A DNA stretch of 56,270 nucleotides from Planctomycetota bacterium (GTDB lineage: Bacteria; Planctomycetota; Planctomycetia; Pirellulales; Pirellulaceae): the NCBI GenBank assembly GCA_029259935.1, contig JAJDEH010000379.1:1-56270 (forward strand). The letters run 5' to 3'. The notes under the pieces were generated by a model, which worked only from the letters and a program-made list of their open reading frames with translations, had not been told where the DNA came from and did not search any database. Position 1 is the stretch's first letter. Every line of letters starts with the position of its first letter. The position numbers and the translations under genes are program-made. This document shows, in pieces, positions 1 to 8,472 of this stretch.

Positions 1-56
1 CACCCCATCTTGCGTGGGATCGCAACGAGATCTGGCCACGGACCCAAGTATACCGT

Positions 57-72
57 CGCAACCTAGGTTGCG
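57..72. promoter_or_regulatory. Perfect 16-bp palindrome upstream of the pseudokinase gene
   Basis: CGCAACCT/AGGTTGCG is a perfect dyad with no spacer, centred about 68 bp before the ATG at 132. Its place and symmetry would suit a dimeric repressor site, but no second copy was seen in the window and no regulator is known for it. It could also be chance. Confidence 0.25.
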
Positions 73-131
73 GCAGATACGCCCCGGATTTCCTGGCTGC
101 CTGCTATCAACCAACGTGAAAGGTGAGTGCG

Positions 132-2693
132 ATGAGTCGTCATCCATCCTATGAGATATTCGAAGAACTCGGCCGAGGCGCGAACACGGTCGTGTATCGC
201 GCCTACGATTTGTCATTGGGCCGCGACGTGGCGGTCAAAGAACTGGATGAAACCTGTCGCACCGACGAGCGGCGAATGCAGCAATTCCTGCAAGAGGCTC
301 AGTTTTTGGCTCAATTCGAGCACGAGAACATCTCGCGAGTGTACACCGTCGAGCAAGAGCAGGGCTGGATCATCATGGAATTGATGCAGGGTACGTTGGC
401 CTCGTTAATCGCTGAAGGGGCGTGCGACGCCGATCTAGTCCGCAGCATCCTCCGCCAGATGCTCGGCGCGCTCGACTTTCTCCACGAAAAGGACAAGACA
501 CACGGCACGGTCCGCCCCACGAACTTGTTGATAAACGATCGCGGCCGCGTCAAGTTAAGCGATTTTGAACAATCCGATCCGCGGATCGAGTTGCGTGCGC
601 CGACCGGAAGTAAAAAGTACTTGGCGCCGGAACTGATCAAACCCGAGTTCGGACCTTTTGGGCCTTCGTTGGATCTGTACTGCCTCGGTTTTACCGCGCT
701 TGAATTATTGAAAGGACCTCGGTTCGATTCGTCCTTTCCGGGCACGGGCGAAGGAGCGATTGATGCCGACATGGCCTGGCTTCGCTGGCACAGTTCGGAC
801 GAAAAGTTCCCGCCGGCCAGCAAGCTGGTGCGAGATATTCCGGAAGATCTGGCGTATGTCATCGATCGGATGTTGGTGAAGCAGGTCAACGCTAGGCCTC
901 AGTCCGCCCGAGAGATCCTGAATGATCTCGACGATCGGCCTCTCGTCCTGGTTCCGATGGCCGACGCCGACGAAGAACCGGCCGACGGCGAAGCGCACAC
1001 GGGTGTCACGCAGGTCCGAGAAATCGCTCCCCTCGCAAAGAACCGCGTTGACTCCACGGAATCCGAGGCCGCCGCGGTGCCGCCACGCCCCCGTCCAGCA
1101 AATGCCAAGCCGAAACAGGCTGGCAATAAGAGGCCGTTCTCCAAAGACTGGTTCAACCATCATCTCGGCAAGCCGTATATTCTTGTTCCGCTGTGTGCGG
1201 TGATGCTGTTGGGGGCGGTTGTCGTGGGCCTCGGGCTCATGCCCGGGCGGTCAGCGACGACTGCTGATGTGGTCGTCGAGGTACCGGAAACACCCAAACC
1301 AGAGCCCAAGCCCGAACCGGAAGCACCGAAGCTTGTTTCCGTGCGGTTTGATGTCGAGCCCACCGCGGATAATCTGCTTGTCCTGGAAGACGAAGGCGAA
1401 TTGACACCGGATGAAGCAGGCCAATACCAACTCGAACCAGGTGCCCATCAACTGACGTTCCAGCAAGAAGGTTACGAGCCGCGCAGCGTCGAATTCACGA
1501 TCACGCCGAAGGAAAACCAATTTTCCGTCGAACTCACACCGATCGTCACTTATGTCGAAATGCAGATTGACGCAAAGCCCGCGGGCACCGTGGTCTTGAT
1601 TGATGATCAGCAGCAGCAGCAGACCGGGGAAGGCACCATCACATTTGACCACGTGCAAGGTGCACCGTTGACCGTCAGCGCCAGCAAGGAAGGCTTTGAG
1701 GAATTTCAGCAGAGCTACTCCGCGGATCAGCTTGCCACGGCGGACTACCGCATCGAAGTTGAACTGAACAAAATTCCGCCCCCGCTGCCGACGTCGTTGG
1801 TAGCCAAACCGGAAAGTGAGATCGATCCAGATCTAAACTTGCCGGCTCGCGTGTTCCTGGCAGACCTGCAAGATGTGGCTCCGCTGGAACTGGCGCTGGT
1901 CAAACCGGGCCAGTACCGCGTGGGCGTTTTCTCGGACGAGAAGTTTGCCTGGGAACTCGACGGTCGAGTCGTGACCATATCTCAGCCGTTCTACATCGCG
2001 CTGCACGAAACGACCAACACGCAATACAGCGCCTTTTACATGGAGCAGGGCGATGAGGTCGCGGGAACGAGCTGGCTCGACGCCGCCCAAACATACGCCA
2101 ATGAGCGCGGCCTGGACGCACTCGAGAACGAACTGCCCGTGGTCAATGTCTCGTTCGAGCAAGCCGAAGCCTTCGGCAAGTGGGCCGGCGGGCGCTTGCC
2201 ATCAGAAGAAGAGTGGGAAAGCGCTGCACGAGGACTCGACGATCAAGGATACCCTTTTCCTTGGACGGGAGGAGGTTCCGTCAGCGCGGAACGTTGCCAG
2301 ATTTTCCGAGGAGGGAATCCCAAGCCATTGCCGGTCGCACAGCTTGTCGAAGGAACATCGCCGATCGGCCTGACGGACCTCTTGGGGAACGTAGGGGAAT
2401 GGTGTCGCGTTGATGAGGATGGCGGAATTGTCAAAGGGTGCCGATTCACGACGGCTCGCACGGAGTACGTCCGAGTCACTTGGCGGGCAAAAAGCAAATC
2501 GGCCGGCGGATGGGATACCGGTTTTCGAATCATCGTCCCCGTCAACTTAGACGAGAAGCCAGCAACTCCGACCAAAGTCCCCAGTGTTCTGTCCGACATG
2601 GGCAATCTGGCCCTCGACTATTTCAAGAATCTCAGCCCGTCGCTGCTGCAGTTGAAAGGCAAGCCGACAAAAGACGCGGCTGCAGATCAATAG
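132..2693 (+). CDS. Predicted pseudokinase - TM - PEGA - FGE/sulfatase-modifying-fold protein
   Basis: A protein of 853 residues. A Ser/Thr kinase fold spans residues 10-270, then a disordered linker, one membrane helix (about 347-369), two PEGA-like beta domains (about 401-545) and a formylglycine-generating-enzyme (FGE, SUMF1) fold (about 574-806). The kinase keeps the glycine loop (GRGANTVVY) and the ATP lysine K36, but the catalytic HRD reads HGT (124-126), KPEN reads RPTN and DFG reads DFE, so the catalytic Asp is missing. In the FGE fold the two catalytic cysteines of true FGE align with Thr and Glu. Both halves therefore look non-catalytic, which suits a signalling scaffold with a cytoplasmic kinase-like head and an exported ligand-binding head. 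The ATG at 132 is chosen because AAAGG lies 8 nt upstream; an in-frame GTG at 123 is possible. The Tad pilin gene follows 450 bp downstream on the same strand. Confidence 0.85.
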   Translation: MSRHPSYEIFEELGRGANTVVYRAYDLSLGRDVAVKELDETCRTDERRMQQFLQEAQFLAQFEHENISRVYTVEQEQGWIIMELMQGTLASLIAEGACDADLVRSILRQMLGALDFLHEKDKTHGTVRPTNLLINDRGRVKLSDFEQSDPRIELRAPTGSKKYLAPELIKPEFGPFGPSLDLYCLGFTALELLKGPRFDSSFPGTGEGAIDADMAWLRWHSSDEKFPPASKLVRDIPEDLAYVIDRMLVKQVNARPQSAREILNDLDDRPLVLVPMADADEEPADGEAHTGVTQVREIAPLAKNRVDSTESEAAAVPPRPRPANAKPKQAGNKRPFSKDWFNHHLGKPYILVPLCAVMLLGAVVVGLGLMPGRSATTADVVVEVPETPKPEPKPEPEAPKLVSVRFDVEPTADNLLVLEDEGELTPDEAGQYQLEPGAHQLTFQQEGYEPRSVEFTITPKENQFSVELTPIVTYVEMQIDAKPAGTVVLIDDQQQQQTGEGTITFDHVQGAPLTVSASKEGFEEFQQSYSADQLATADYRIEVELNKIPPPLPTSLVAKPESEIDPDLNLPARVFLADLQDVAPLELALVKPGQYRVGVFSDEKFAWELDGRVVTISQPFYIALHETTNTQYSAFYMEQGDEVAGTSWLDAAQTYANERGLDALENELPVVNVSFEQAEAFGKWAGGRLPSEEEWESAARGLDDQGYPFPWTGGGSVSAERCQIFRGGNPKPLPVAQLVEGTSPIGLTDLLGNVGEWCRVDEDGGIVKGCRFTTARTEYVRVTWRAKSKSAGGWDTGFRIIVPVNLDEKPATPTKVPSVLSDMGNLALDYFKNLSPSLLQLKGKPTKDAAADQ

Positions 2694-2765
2694 TCAGCAA
2701 AACGGCGAGCGGTCGGCGTCAGCCGTCCGGTTGAACCTAGTGTTTTGTCAGGACTCAATTTTCGG

Positions 2766-2834
2766 GTGGCTGGGGTCGAGCAACGCGAGCCCCCAGGTTC
2801 GTGCTGGGGGCTCGCGTTGCTCGACCCCAGCCAC
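2766..2834. repeat. Long perfect inverted repeat, 31-bp arms and 7-nt loop
   Basis: The arms 2766-2796 and 2804-2834 are exact reverse complements (GTGGCTGGGGTCGAGCAACG at the outer end). The hairpin sits 72 nt after the kinase-like gene in a 450-bp gap (2694-3143) that holds no convincing gene. A second hairpin at 2922-2949 (11-bp stem with one G-U pair, 6-nt loop) lies between it and the pilin promoter. There is no U-tract after the long stem, so it is not a standard intrinsic terminator. It may be a dispersed intergenic repeat, and it would form a very stable RNA hairpin read from either strand. Confidence 0.8.
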
Positions 2835-3059
2835 ACGGTCAGCCACTCAGCCGAAAACCAAGCTGCGACGGGATACTAGACAAGATTTCGCCTTGCCATC
2901 ACGACGTCAGCGGCAGCGCCCGCCTTCCGGATCCTTGAATCCGGGAGGCTTCACGTCTTCACCTAGGCTCGCGCCGCGCATGCCCTCTTCAAGCCATCTT
3001 GGATGGCCTTCGCAACTTCTCCGGCGACGTTCGCCGCCAAGTCAAATGCGTTTTTTCAC

Positions 3060-3085
3060 CGTAACACCGTGCCCGGGCCTGCGTA
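3060..3085 (+). promoter_or_regulatory. ECF-type promoter of the pilin gene (CGTAAC-N16-CGTA)
   Basis: A -35-like CGTAAC at 3060-3065 and a -10-like CGTATGAGA starting at 3082 are separated by 16 nt. The same layout precedes the genes at 15709 and 17475. The format matches known ECF promoters (B. subtilis SigW and SigX use TGAAAC or TGTAAC with CGTA or CGAC). Transcription would start near 3092, giving a leader of about 50 nt. Which sigma factor uses it is unknown; the solo ECF gene at 14753 is the nearest candidate. Confidence 0.55.
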
Positions 3086-3143
3086 TGAGATGCAAACAGT
3101 CAAGTTACTTCCTCAACTCCCAGAATACACAAGGAGAAGCGTC

Positions 3144-3356
3144 ATGAATCTTTCCACCCTAACTAACGGCTTTCGCAGCCTGCACAACGACGAAGACGGT
3201 TTGGAAGCAGTTCAGGTTGTCATGATCGTCGCGATCGCGGCCCTGATTCTGATCGGTGCCATGCAGTTCGGCCAAGAAATCTTCACTTGGGCCAACCAAA
3301 AGTTTACGGACCTGCAGGGCGAGAAAATCACTGCCGGCGGAGGAGGCGGAGCGTAA
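3144..3356 (+). CDS. flp: Flp/Fap-like type IVb pilin
   Basis: A 70-residue protein whose hydrophobic segment (about residues 23-43, VQVVMIVAIAALILIGAMQF) follows a short charged N-terminus ending in EDGLEAVQVV, as in Flp-type pilins where CpaA cuts just before the helix and a Glu sits at position +5. The C-terminus is a short Gly tail. It would be the major subunit of the Tad pilus fibre, assembled at the inner membrane by CpaF/TadB/TadC. AAGGAG lies 8 nt before the ATG; longer upstream in-frame starts lack such a site. It is the first gene after an ECF-type promoter and is followed at once by a strong terminator, which fits a pilin made in large excess over its assembly machine. Confidence 0.85.
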   Translation: MNLSTLTNGFRSLHNDEDGLEAVQVVMIVAIAALILIGAMQFGQEIFTWANQKFTDLQGEKITAGGGGGA

Positions 3357-3371
3357 CGAAGCGACGCAACG

Positions 3372-3405
3372 AAAACCCGGCCTCGTTGACGAGGCCGGGT
3401 TTTTT
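3372..3405 (+). terminator. Strong intrinsic terminator between pilin and cpaA
   Basis: A 14-bp stem (AAAACCCGGCCTCG paired with its exact complement) closes a 4-nt TTGA loop and runs into six T. It starts 15 nt after the pilin stop. Partial read-through would give much more pilin mRNA than cpaA-tadC mRNA; alternatively the genes from 3494 onward have their own promoter. Confidence 0.93.
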
Positions 3406-3493
3406 AGTTTGCAACCATCTCCATTCCTAGGAAACACTCCGCCACGCTGCTCGTCGGAGACACCAACAAACGCTTTCATCAGGACCCAGAATC

Positions 3494-4189
3494 ATGAATG
3501 CACAAACGTACAACCTTCTCAAGACAAAGCTCAACTGGACACTGCCGGATTGGCTCACCAACCGTCGTACCGCTTGGGTGTTGGCACTGACCTTGCCGTT
3601 GCTGACGGCACCCCTGTGGCATATCACGGCCGGTGGCCTGCCCGGAGTGACGGGCACGTTCACCGGGCTCGTTCTGATCCTGTTACTAGTCACTTGCTCC
3701 ATCACGGACCTCACGCGCCACAAGATCTACAACTGGGCCACCTATTCGGCCGTCCTGTTGGCAGTTTGTGCCAATGCTTCCGCCGGAGCTAGGCCGGAAA
3801 TTTTTGGAACGATCGGCCTACAACAGTCCTTGTTGGGCGGGGCTGTCTGTTTTGTCCTGATGCTGGTCGCCTATCGACTGGCGCGAGGCGGCGCGGGGGA
3901 TCTCAAATTGGCGGTTGCCATTGGAGCCCTTCTCGGCATGCACGACGGCGTTCTGGCCGTGGCATGCAGCTACCTTGTCGGCGGTGCCTACATTTTGGCT
4001 TGGACCATCTGGGTGCGAGGACCGTTCACGCTGATCAAGGCGTTGCTCCGCAAACTGGGCTCGCTGGTGGTTCCCTTGTGGGTTGATGCTCCGTCGAAGG
4101 ATGAACACGCTCTGCTCGACAAACCGATTCCCTTGGCGGCGTTCTTCGCGATCGGAACCTGCCTCGTGATGTTGGAGGTGACGATCTGA
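3494..4189 (+). CDS. cpaA: Prepilin peptidase, CpaA/TadV family
   Basis: A 231-residue polytopic membrane aspartyl protease that cleaves (and in some families methylates) Flp prepilin and the TadE/F pseudopilins. The two catalytic aspartates of the GxGD family are visible: D72 in SITDLTRHKIYNW and D136 in GGAGDLKLA. Hydrophobic stretches fit about six membrane helices. There is no N-terminal methylase zinc domain, as usual for CpaA. Its stop overlaps the start of the next small gene (TGATG), so the two are translationally coupled. There is a long N-terminal cytoplasmic stretch before the first helix. Confidence 0.92.
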   Translation: MNAQTYNLLKTKLNWTLPDWLTNRRTAWVLALTLPLLTAPLWHITAGGLPGVTGTFTGLVLILLLVTCSITDLTRHKIYNWATYSAVLLAVCANASAGARPEIFGTIGLQQSLLGGAVCFVLMLVAYRLARGGAGDLKLAVAIGALLGMHDGVLAVACSYLVGGAYILAWTIWVRGPFTLIKALLRKLGSLVVPLWVDAPSKDEHALLDKPIPLAAFFAIGTCLVMLEVTI

Positions 4190-4365
4190 TGACACGCCGA
4201 ACAAGACGCCGTCAAAAAACCAGACGAGGCACGATGAGCCTCGAGGTCGTGATGTCCACGGCCGTGATGATGCCCCTTGCATTCGCTCTGTTTTTGCTGG
4301 GCCTTCAGATGTGCCGCTACGTGTACGAGATGATGGGGACGTTAATCGCCTGGCCGTTTTTGTAA
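4189..4365 (+). CDS. Small one-TM peptide of the Tad locus (58 aa, TadE-like N-terminus)
   Basis: An open frame of 58 codons starts in the TGATG overlap with cpaA and ends at TAA 4363-4365, 20 nt before the next gene. The N-terminus is very basic (MTRRTRRRQKTRRGT), followed by MSLEVVMSTAVMMPLAFALF, a hydrophobic helix of about 22 residues, and a short tail. The basic lead, the Glu (E19) just before the helix and the RRGTMSLE motif resemble TadE/TadF pseudopilin leaders (compare RRGTATFEFL in the protein starting at 7422). It may be a minor pseudopilin reduced to its helix, or a small assembly factor. It is easily missed by gene finders because of its length. Confidence 0.75.
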   Translation: MTRRTRRRQKTRRGTMSLEVVMSTAVMMPLAFALFLLGLQMCRYVYEMMGTLIAWPFL

Positions 4366-4385
4366 ATCCAAAAAGAGGAATATCC

Positions 4386-5141
4386 ATGAACATGTCACTC
4401 AATTTACCGCAATCCATCGAAGGCCTCTGGCTGGTTTGGATTGTCAGCGCCGCGATTTGCACGCTGCTGACGGTCAAGGCCATTCGCGGTCTTCGCTGGC
4501 GGCACATGCGAGACATGAACGCGGACGAAGCGGGGGCGGCCTACACACTGTCCTACGTCATGATCATTCCGCTTTACATGCTGTTGATGTGCCTGATGAT
4601 TGAAACGCCTTTGATCATGTCGGCCAAGCTGGGCACGGTGTATTCGGGCTACGCGTCGGCGCGCAGCGCGTCGGTCTGGTCCTCCGCGACGGAATGGAAA
4701 GAAGCGGAAAAGAAAGCGAAGCTTGCCGGCCTGAAGGCGTTCATTCCCTTTGCCAGCGGAACACAGCCCATCTACGCGGGTGGAGTTCCCAAGCCGGAAG
4801 AGCGGCGGATGCTGTTCACCTACGCCAAAGCTTACATGGTCGCCAACGGAACGGAAGGCCGTGTCGAATTGCCCTATTACCTGGGCAAGAAGGCGAGCTA
4901 CGCAAGCAAACACTTCAAAGTGGAGTTGAAAGAGCCCGAGTCTTGGGATTCGGACATTGTCGTGACGACGACATATGAATTTCCCTTTAACGTTCCGGGC
5001 ATCGGAAGGTTGCTGGGAAAGAAGCGGACCTTCGACGGCCGCTATGTGTATCCAATTACAACGCAGGTGACCCTGCAAAACGAAGCACCACAAAACGACG
5101 AACAAACATTGGGGATCGGCTATGGCACCTTCAAAAAATAA
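4386..5141 (+). CDS. TadE/TadG-like minor pseudopilin
   Basis: A 251-residue protein. A first hydrophobic segment (about residues 13-30) is followed by a basic stretch and a pilin-like helix (about 54-74) preceded by NADEAGAAYTLSYV, with the acidic residue near the helix start expected of pilin-class proteins. The remaining 175 residues are exported and look beta-rich; no enzyme motif is seen. AGAGGAA lies 6 nt before the chosen ATG, so an upstream in-frame start at 4311 inside the preceding gene is rejected. Its last 20 nt overlap the next gene. Role inferred from family resemblance and context: minor pilin or secretion-linked subunit of the Tad apparatus. Confidence 0.7.
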   Translation: MNMSLNLPQSIEGLWLVWIVSAAICTLLTVKAIRGLRWRHMRDMNADEAGAAYTLSYVMIIPLYMLLMCLMIETPLIMSAKLGTVYSGYASARSASVWSSATEWKEAEKKAKLAGLKAFIPFASGTQPIYAGGVPKPEERRMLFTYAKAYMVANGTEGRVELPYYLGKKASYASKHFKVELKEPESWDSDIVVTTTYEFPFNVPGIGRLLGKKRTFDGRYVYPITTQVTLQNEAPQNDEQTLGIGYGTFKK

Positions 5142-7389
5142 ATCGAACGCGAACAAATATCCCACCGCCCGCGGAAAGCTGCACGCTGAAGAGGACGGTA
5201 AAGTTACGCTGGTCACCTTGATCGCCATGCTGGCGTTGGTCGTCCTGTGCGGCTTCATCGGCAACGTCGGACACGCCGTCACGCAGAAGATGGAAGTTCA
5301 AAACGCCGCCGACGCGGCCGCGTTGGAGTCCGCTCAGTGGATGGCGCGCGGCATGAACGCGATCACGGCCACCAATCACATGATCGGGGAAGCTACCGCG
5401 ATCCTGGCGGTCATCGAGGCCATTGGCGGGCCGGAAGCGATCTATGGTGAGCCCTTCTATCCAAATCAAAGCAAGAGCCTCGACAAGGTAATCGAGAGTT
5501 TGCAGCCGACTGCGCCGATGAAAGGCCCGCCCAACTATGTGCCCCCGGGATTTGGGCCCGCCGACAAGAAAATCGTCGACCTGATCCTCAAATTTGTAAC
5601 TCCGAAGTCGGAGGAAAACCGCAAACACCGCGCCTTTGCCACGATCTACGATTCCAAGATCACGCTTAAAGGGCAGGTGATCAAGCTGCTGATGCTGAAG
5701 TCTTTTGCCAACATTGGATTCCTCGTACCGCCGCCTTGGGGATATCTCACCGCCATCCCGGCCTTGGCCACGCACCTCTACGGCACTGGGGAACTGATCC
5801 TCGTGGCCAAGGAGTGGATCATTTTGGAAGCCTTTGAACGGTTCCTGACCTTAGGCGCCACGAAGCGGGTGATCAAGGTATTCAATGAAGCGCTGGCCAA
5901 CAAACTGATTCCCATGCTTGCCAAGCACGGCGACTTTGTCGCGGGCAACCTGGGGGGCCGCGGCCGACCCGGTCAAAACACGGGCAACAATTCGGGAGAA
6001 GCCAAACGCAGCATTGTTAACCATGCCATTGATCGCACGATGATTAACTTTGGCGATCGCTACAACGTCAAAGCCTTCGTTTTTCCCGCTCCTAAAAACT
6101 TGCGGTTGCCCGTCGATCGCGAGCTGAAACCGTCGCTCAAGGCGGGAAAGAAGTTAAAGGCCTGGGGTAAGGACAACGCGTTGATCGACAGCCAGGGAGT
6201 TGGATTTATCCAGATGCTTGAGATGAAAGGGAAAATCAACGATGCAAAGAGAGAAATACAGCAGCGCAGAAACGAGATACAAACGGACGTAGTCGAGTTG
6301 ATTCAAGTCGAGGCCGACATCGACGTTCTGTTGAAGCGCAACGATCTGACGGCCAAGCAGCGTCAAGAATTGAACAAGGAAAAGGAAGCCATCGCCGAGT
6401 CGCGAAAGAGGTTCGAGGAAAAACTCAAAGTGCTTGACGAGAAAATGAAAGAAATTCGGAAGAAGGAGTCCGATCTCGCCAAACTTCAAGGCCAATTGGA
6501 CAAGCTCGATAAAAAGTCAGGCAACCTGACGACCCGGCACATTAACAAGAAGTTGGTCAAAAAACTGATTAACCAGGACGAGGAGCGACAAACGCAGTGG
6601 GTGCGGGCAACGTATCCCTACGTCGACGCATTCCGCGCCGGTTTGCTGTCGAACATGAAGAGCCAGCTCAAACGTTCCGAAGCGGCGAAACATTTCGAGA
6701 AGTGGACCAATCGCTTCACGATCATCAAGTCCTGGGAACTCCGCAGCGGTTATCGCTATCAGCAGAGCCAGGGATCCGAAGCATACTGGAGGCGAAGTCA
6801 AGACAACCGGTTAAGTATGTACGTGATGAAGGGTACCTATGGCAGCGCCGGTTCCCGGCCCAAGAAGGGCCACCAGACGTGGACCAAGGATACCAAAGCC
6901 GGTAAGCGCGAAGCCGAGAAGATCTTCACCGTGCTGGGTGTCGCTCATCGAGACTTCGAGCCGCACTTTTCACCCTTGGTATATCCCCAGGCGAACAAAC
7001 TGGGCATCACGACCTTTGCTCAGGCGATTTTTTACAACGCCAACACCCAGGAACCAGGCGAGGAGGGATCGAAGCCCGGCAAGAGCCAGCTCGACGTGGG
7101 ATGGGATACGTTGAACTGGTCGCCCGACACGCCCACGCCCGAGTGGGGAAGTAAGCCGAGTGAAGCGAAAGGCAGATGGCCCTGGCAAATGTTTTCAGCC
7201 GCCGAGTCATTGGAGTCGGCAGCGGTGCAACTGAACTGGCAAGCCAAGCTGATGCCGGTCCGCCAGAGCAGATTCAACGAGGCCACGGAGAACGTAGACC
7301 CGATCCATCTCGTCCTACATGGCAAGGCGCAAGCAAAACTGGTCGGAATTCGGGCGTTAGGTTTCTTTGACGATTTAGTCACACACTAA
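5122..7389 (+). CDS. tadG: TadG-like pilus assembly protein with central coiled coil
   Basis: A 755-residue protein. The N-terminal 80 residues match the TadG N-terminal pattern: EEDGKVTLVTLIAML, then a membrane helix (about 28-50), then QNAADAAALESAQWMARGMN, the AADAAAL signature of putative Flp assembly TadG proteins. Residues about 370-470 are a highly charged heptad-like coiled coil. The rest is exported, with no von Willebrand or enzyme domain that I can recognise. It overlaps the previous gene by 20 nt and is followed after 32 nt by a TadE-like gene. Probable role: a tip or secretion-competence component of the Tad pilus. Confidence 0.8.
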   Translation: MAPSKNKSNANKYPTARGKLHAEEDGKVTLVTLIAMLALVVLCGFIGNVGHAVTQKMEVQNAADAAALESAQWMARGMNAITATNHMIGEATAILAVIEAIGGPEAIYGEPFYPNQSKSLDKVIESLQPTAPMKGPPNYVPPGFGPADKKIVDLILKFVTPKSEENRKHRAFATIYDSKITLKGQVIKLLMLKSFANIGFLVPPPWGYLTAIPALATHLYGTGELILVAKEWIILEAFERFLTLGATKRVIKVFNEALANKLIPMLAKHGDFVAGNLGGRGRPGQNTGNNSGEAKRSIVNHAIDRTMINFGDRYNVKAFVFPAPKNLRLPVDRELKPSLKAGKKLKAWGKDNALIDSQGVGFIQMLEMKGKINDAKREIQQRRNEIQTDVVELIQVEADIDVLLKRNDLTAKQRQELNKEKEAIAESRKRFEEKLKVLDEKMKEIRKKESDLAKLQGQLDKLDKKSGNLTTRHINKKLVKKLINQDEERQTQWVRATYPYVDAFRAGLLSNMKSQLKRSEAAKHFEKWTNRFTIIKSWELRSGYRYQQSQGSEAYWRRSQDNRLSMYVMKGTYGSAGSRPKKGHQTWTKDTKAGKREAEKIFTVLGVAHRDFEPHFSPLVYPQANKLGITTFAQAIFYNANTQEPGEEGSKPGKSQLDVGWDTLNWSPDTPTPEWGSKPSEAKGRWPWQMFSAAESLESAAVQLNWQAKLMPVRQSRFNEATENVDPIHLVLHGKAQAKLVGIRALGFFDDLVTH

Positions 7390-7421
7390 CGGATCTGGCG
7401 ATCTTTCAATGGAGAAAAGCC

Positions 7422-8288
7422 ATGAATAAGAACAATCTACGACATAGCCGTTGTCATCGACGATCACGACAACGGCGCGGCACGGCGACGTTCGAATTTC
7501 TGATGTCCATGCCCTTGCTGTTCTCGATGATCATCTTGATCACTTGGATGGGGTTTTCGGTCGTTGGCCAGTCGGAAGTGACCGTTCAAGCGCGCTACGA
7601 CGCGTGGCAAAAACGGTTTGACGATCCGCCGGGAACTCCGCTCGTGTTTCTACAAGGAGATATCTTGGAAGAGGCCGAGTTGGTCGAGAAGGACATTATC
7701 TCCGGCGAGGCGGAAACCTCGTTTGAAATCAGCCCCCTCGTTGACGACATGGATTCGCCCGAGGCACGGATCCAGCTCATGGTGGGCACGTGGGATCATC
7801 GACAATTGCCGCTGGACGAATTGCCAAATTACAAAACTCATGGCCTGATGGCCGCCAGCGCCTTGCTGGGCGGATTTCAAAACCTCATCGTCCAAGCAGG
7901 AAATATTTGGGGGAACGTCGAAAATGCCGCCAGCGGCGTCGTTGGCTGGCAAGACGAATTGCTCGACTCGCTCGGCGAAGACATTGACAAAAAGAAAACC
8001 GAGGCGGAGGAGCACAAGGAAAAGAAGAAAAAAGAGATTAGCGATGAGATCGACGAAACAGACAAGCGAATCATTGCCCTCGAGGCGGAACTCACCGAAG
8101 TCAACCAGAGAATCAAGGACTTACTTTTGGACAGCGATCAACCGCAGCCAAACGAAGAAGGGGAACAACCCGAGTCCGAATCCGCCGAATTACGGATTCT
8201 GCTTGCGAAACGCAAACGTCTGAATACCGACATCGACGATGCCAGGAAACACCGCAACGAACTTCAAAGGCAACTCAATGAACTCTAG
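7422..8288 (+). CDS. tadE: TadE-like pseudopilin with C-terminal coiled coil
   Basis: A 288-residue protein with a basic leader (RHSRCHRRSRQRRGTATFEF) and a helix starting LMSMPLLFSMIILITWM, the TadE pattern with the conserved Glu inside TATFEFL. After about 170 residues of exported domain, the C-terminal third (about 185-288) is a Lys/Glu-rich coiled coil. A good ribosome site (GGAGAAAAG) precedes the ATG. The stop is followed after a single nucleotide by a 38-nt hairpin element that recurs after the ATPase gene. Confidence 0.8.
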   Translation: MNKNNLRHSRCHRRSRQRRGTATFEFLMSMPLLFSMIILITWMGFSVVGQSEVTVQARYDAWQKRFDDPPGTPLVFLQGDILEEAELVEKDIISGEAETSFEISPLVDDMDSPEARIQLMVGTWDHRQLPLDELPNYKTHGLMAASALLGGFQNLIVQAGNIWGNVENAASGVVGWQDELLDSLGEDIDKKKTEAEEHKEKKKKEISDEIDETDKRIIALEAELTEVNQRIKDLLLDSDQPQPNEEGEQPESESAELRILLAKRKRLNTDIDDARKHRNELQRQLNEL

Positions 8289-8289
8289 C

Positions 8290-8327
8290 GAGGCAGTGCC
8301 TCGGACCAATACGAGCTATCGCTCGGA
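8290..8327 (+). repeat. 38-nt double-hairpin element, copy 1
   Basis: The element holds GAGGCA-G-TGCCTC and CGAGC-TATC-GCTCG, two small hairpins in tandem. It begins one nucleotide after a stop codon. Copy 2 at 12023-12060 differs at 3 of 38 positions and starts at the same distance from its stop. The remaining gap to 8472 has nothing else recognisable. Confidence 0.85.
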
Positions 8328-8472
8328 CTTAGGGACTCGCTCCTTTGCCCGAAACTCCCTTTTTGGCGTCATTTTTGAACATCGTGAAATATTTGAGTCG
8401 TTACCCCTGCTATTGAATGGTAGCGCCATCGATTGGCGGTCCACATCACCAACATCCAGAAAGCCCAATCCA

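Noticed and set aside
2731..3147. A 138-codon open frame before the pilin gene
   Set aside because: It spans the 31-bp inverted repeat and the ECF-type promoter and has no domain.
8239..8472. N-terminal extension of the one-TM Tad protein
   Set aside because: It overlaps the previous gene and includes the 38-nt repeat, so the ATG at 8473 is a better start.
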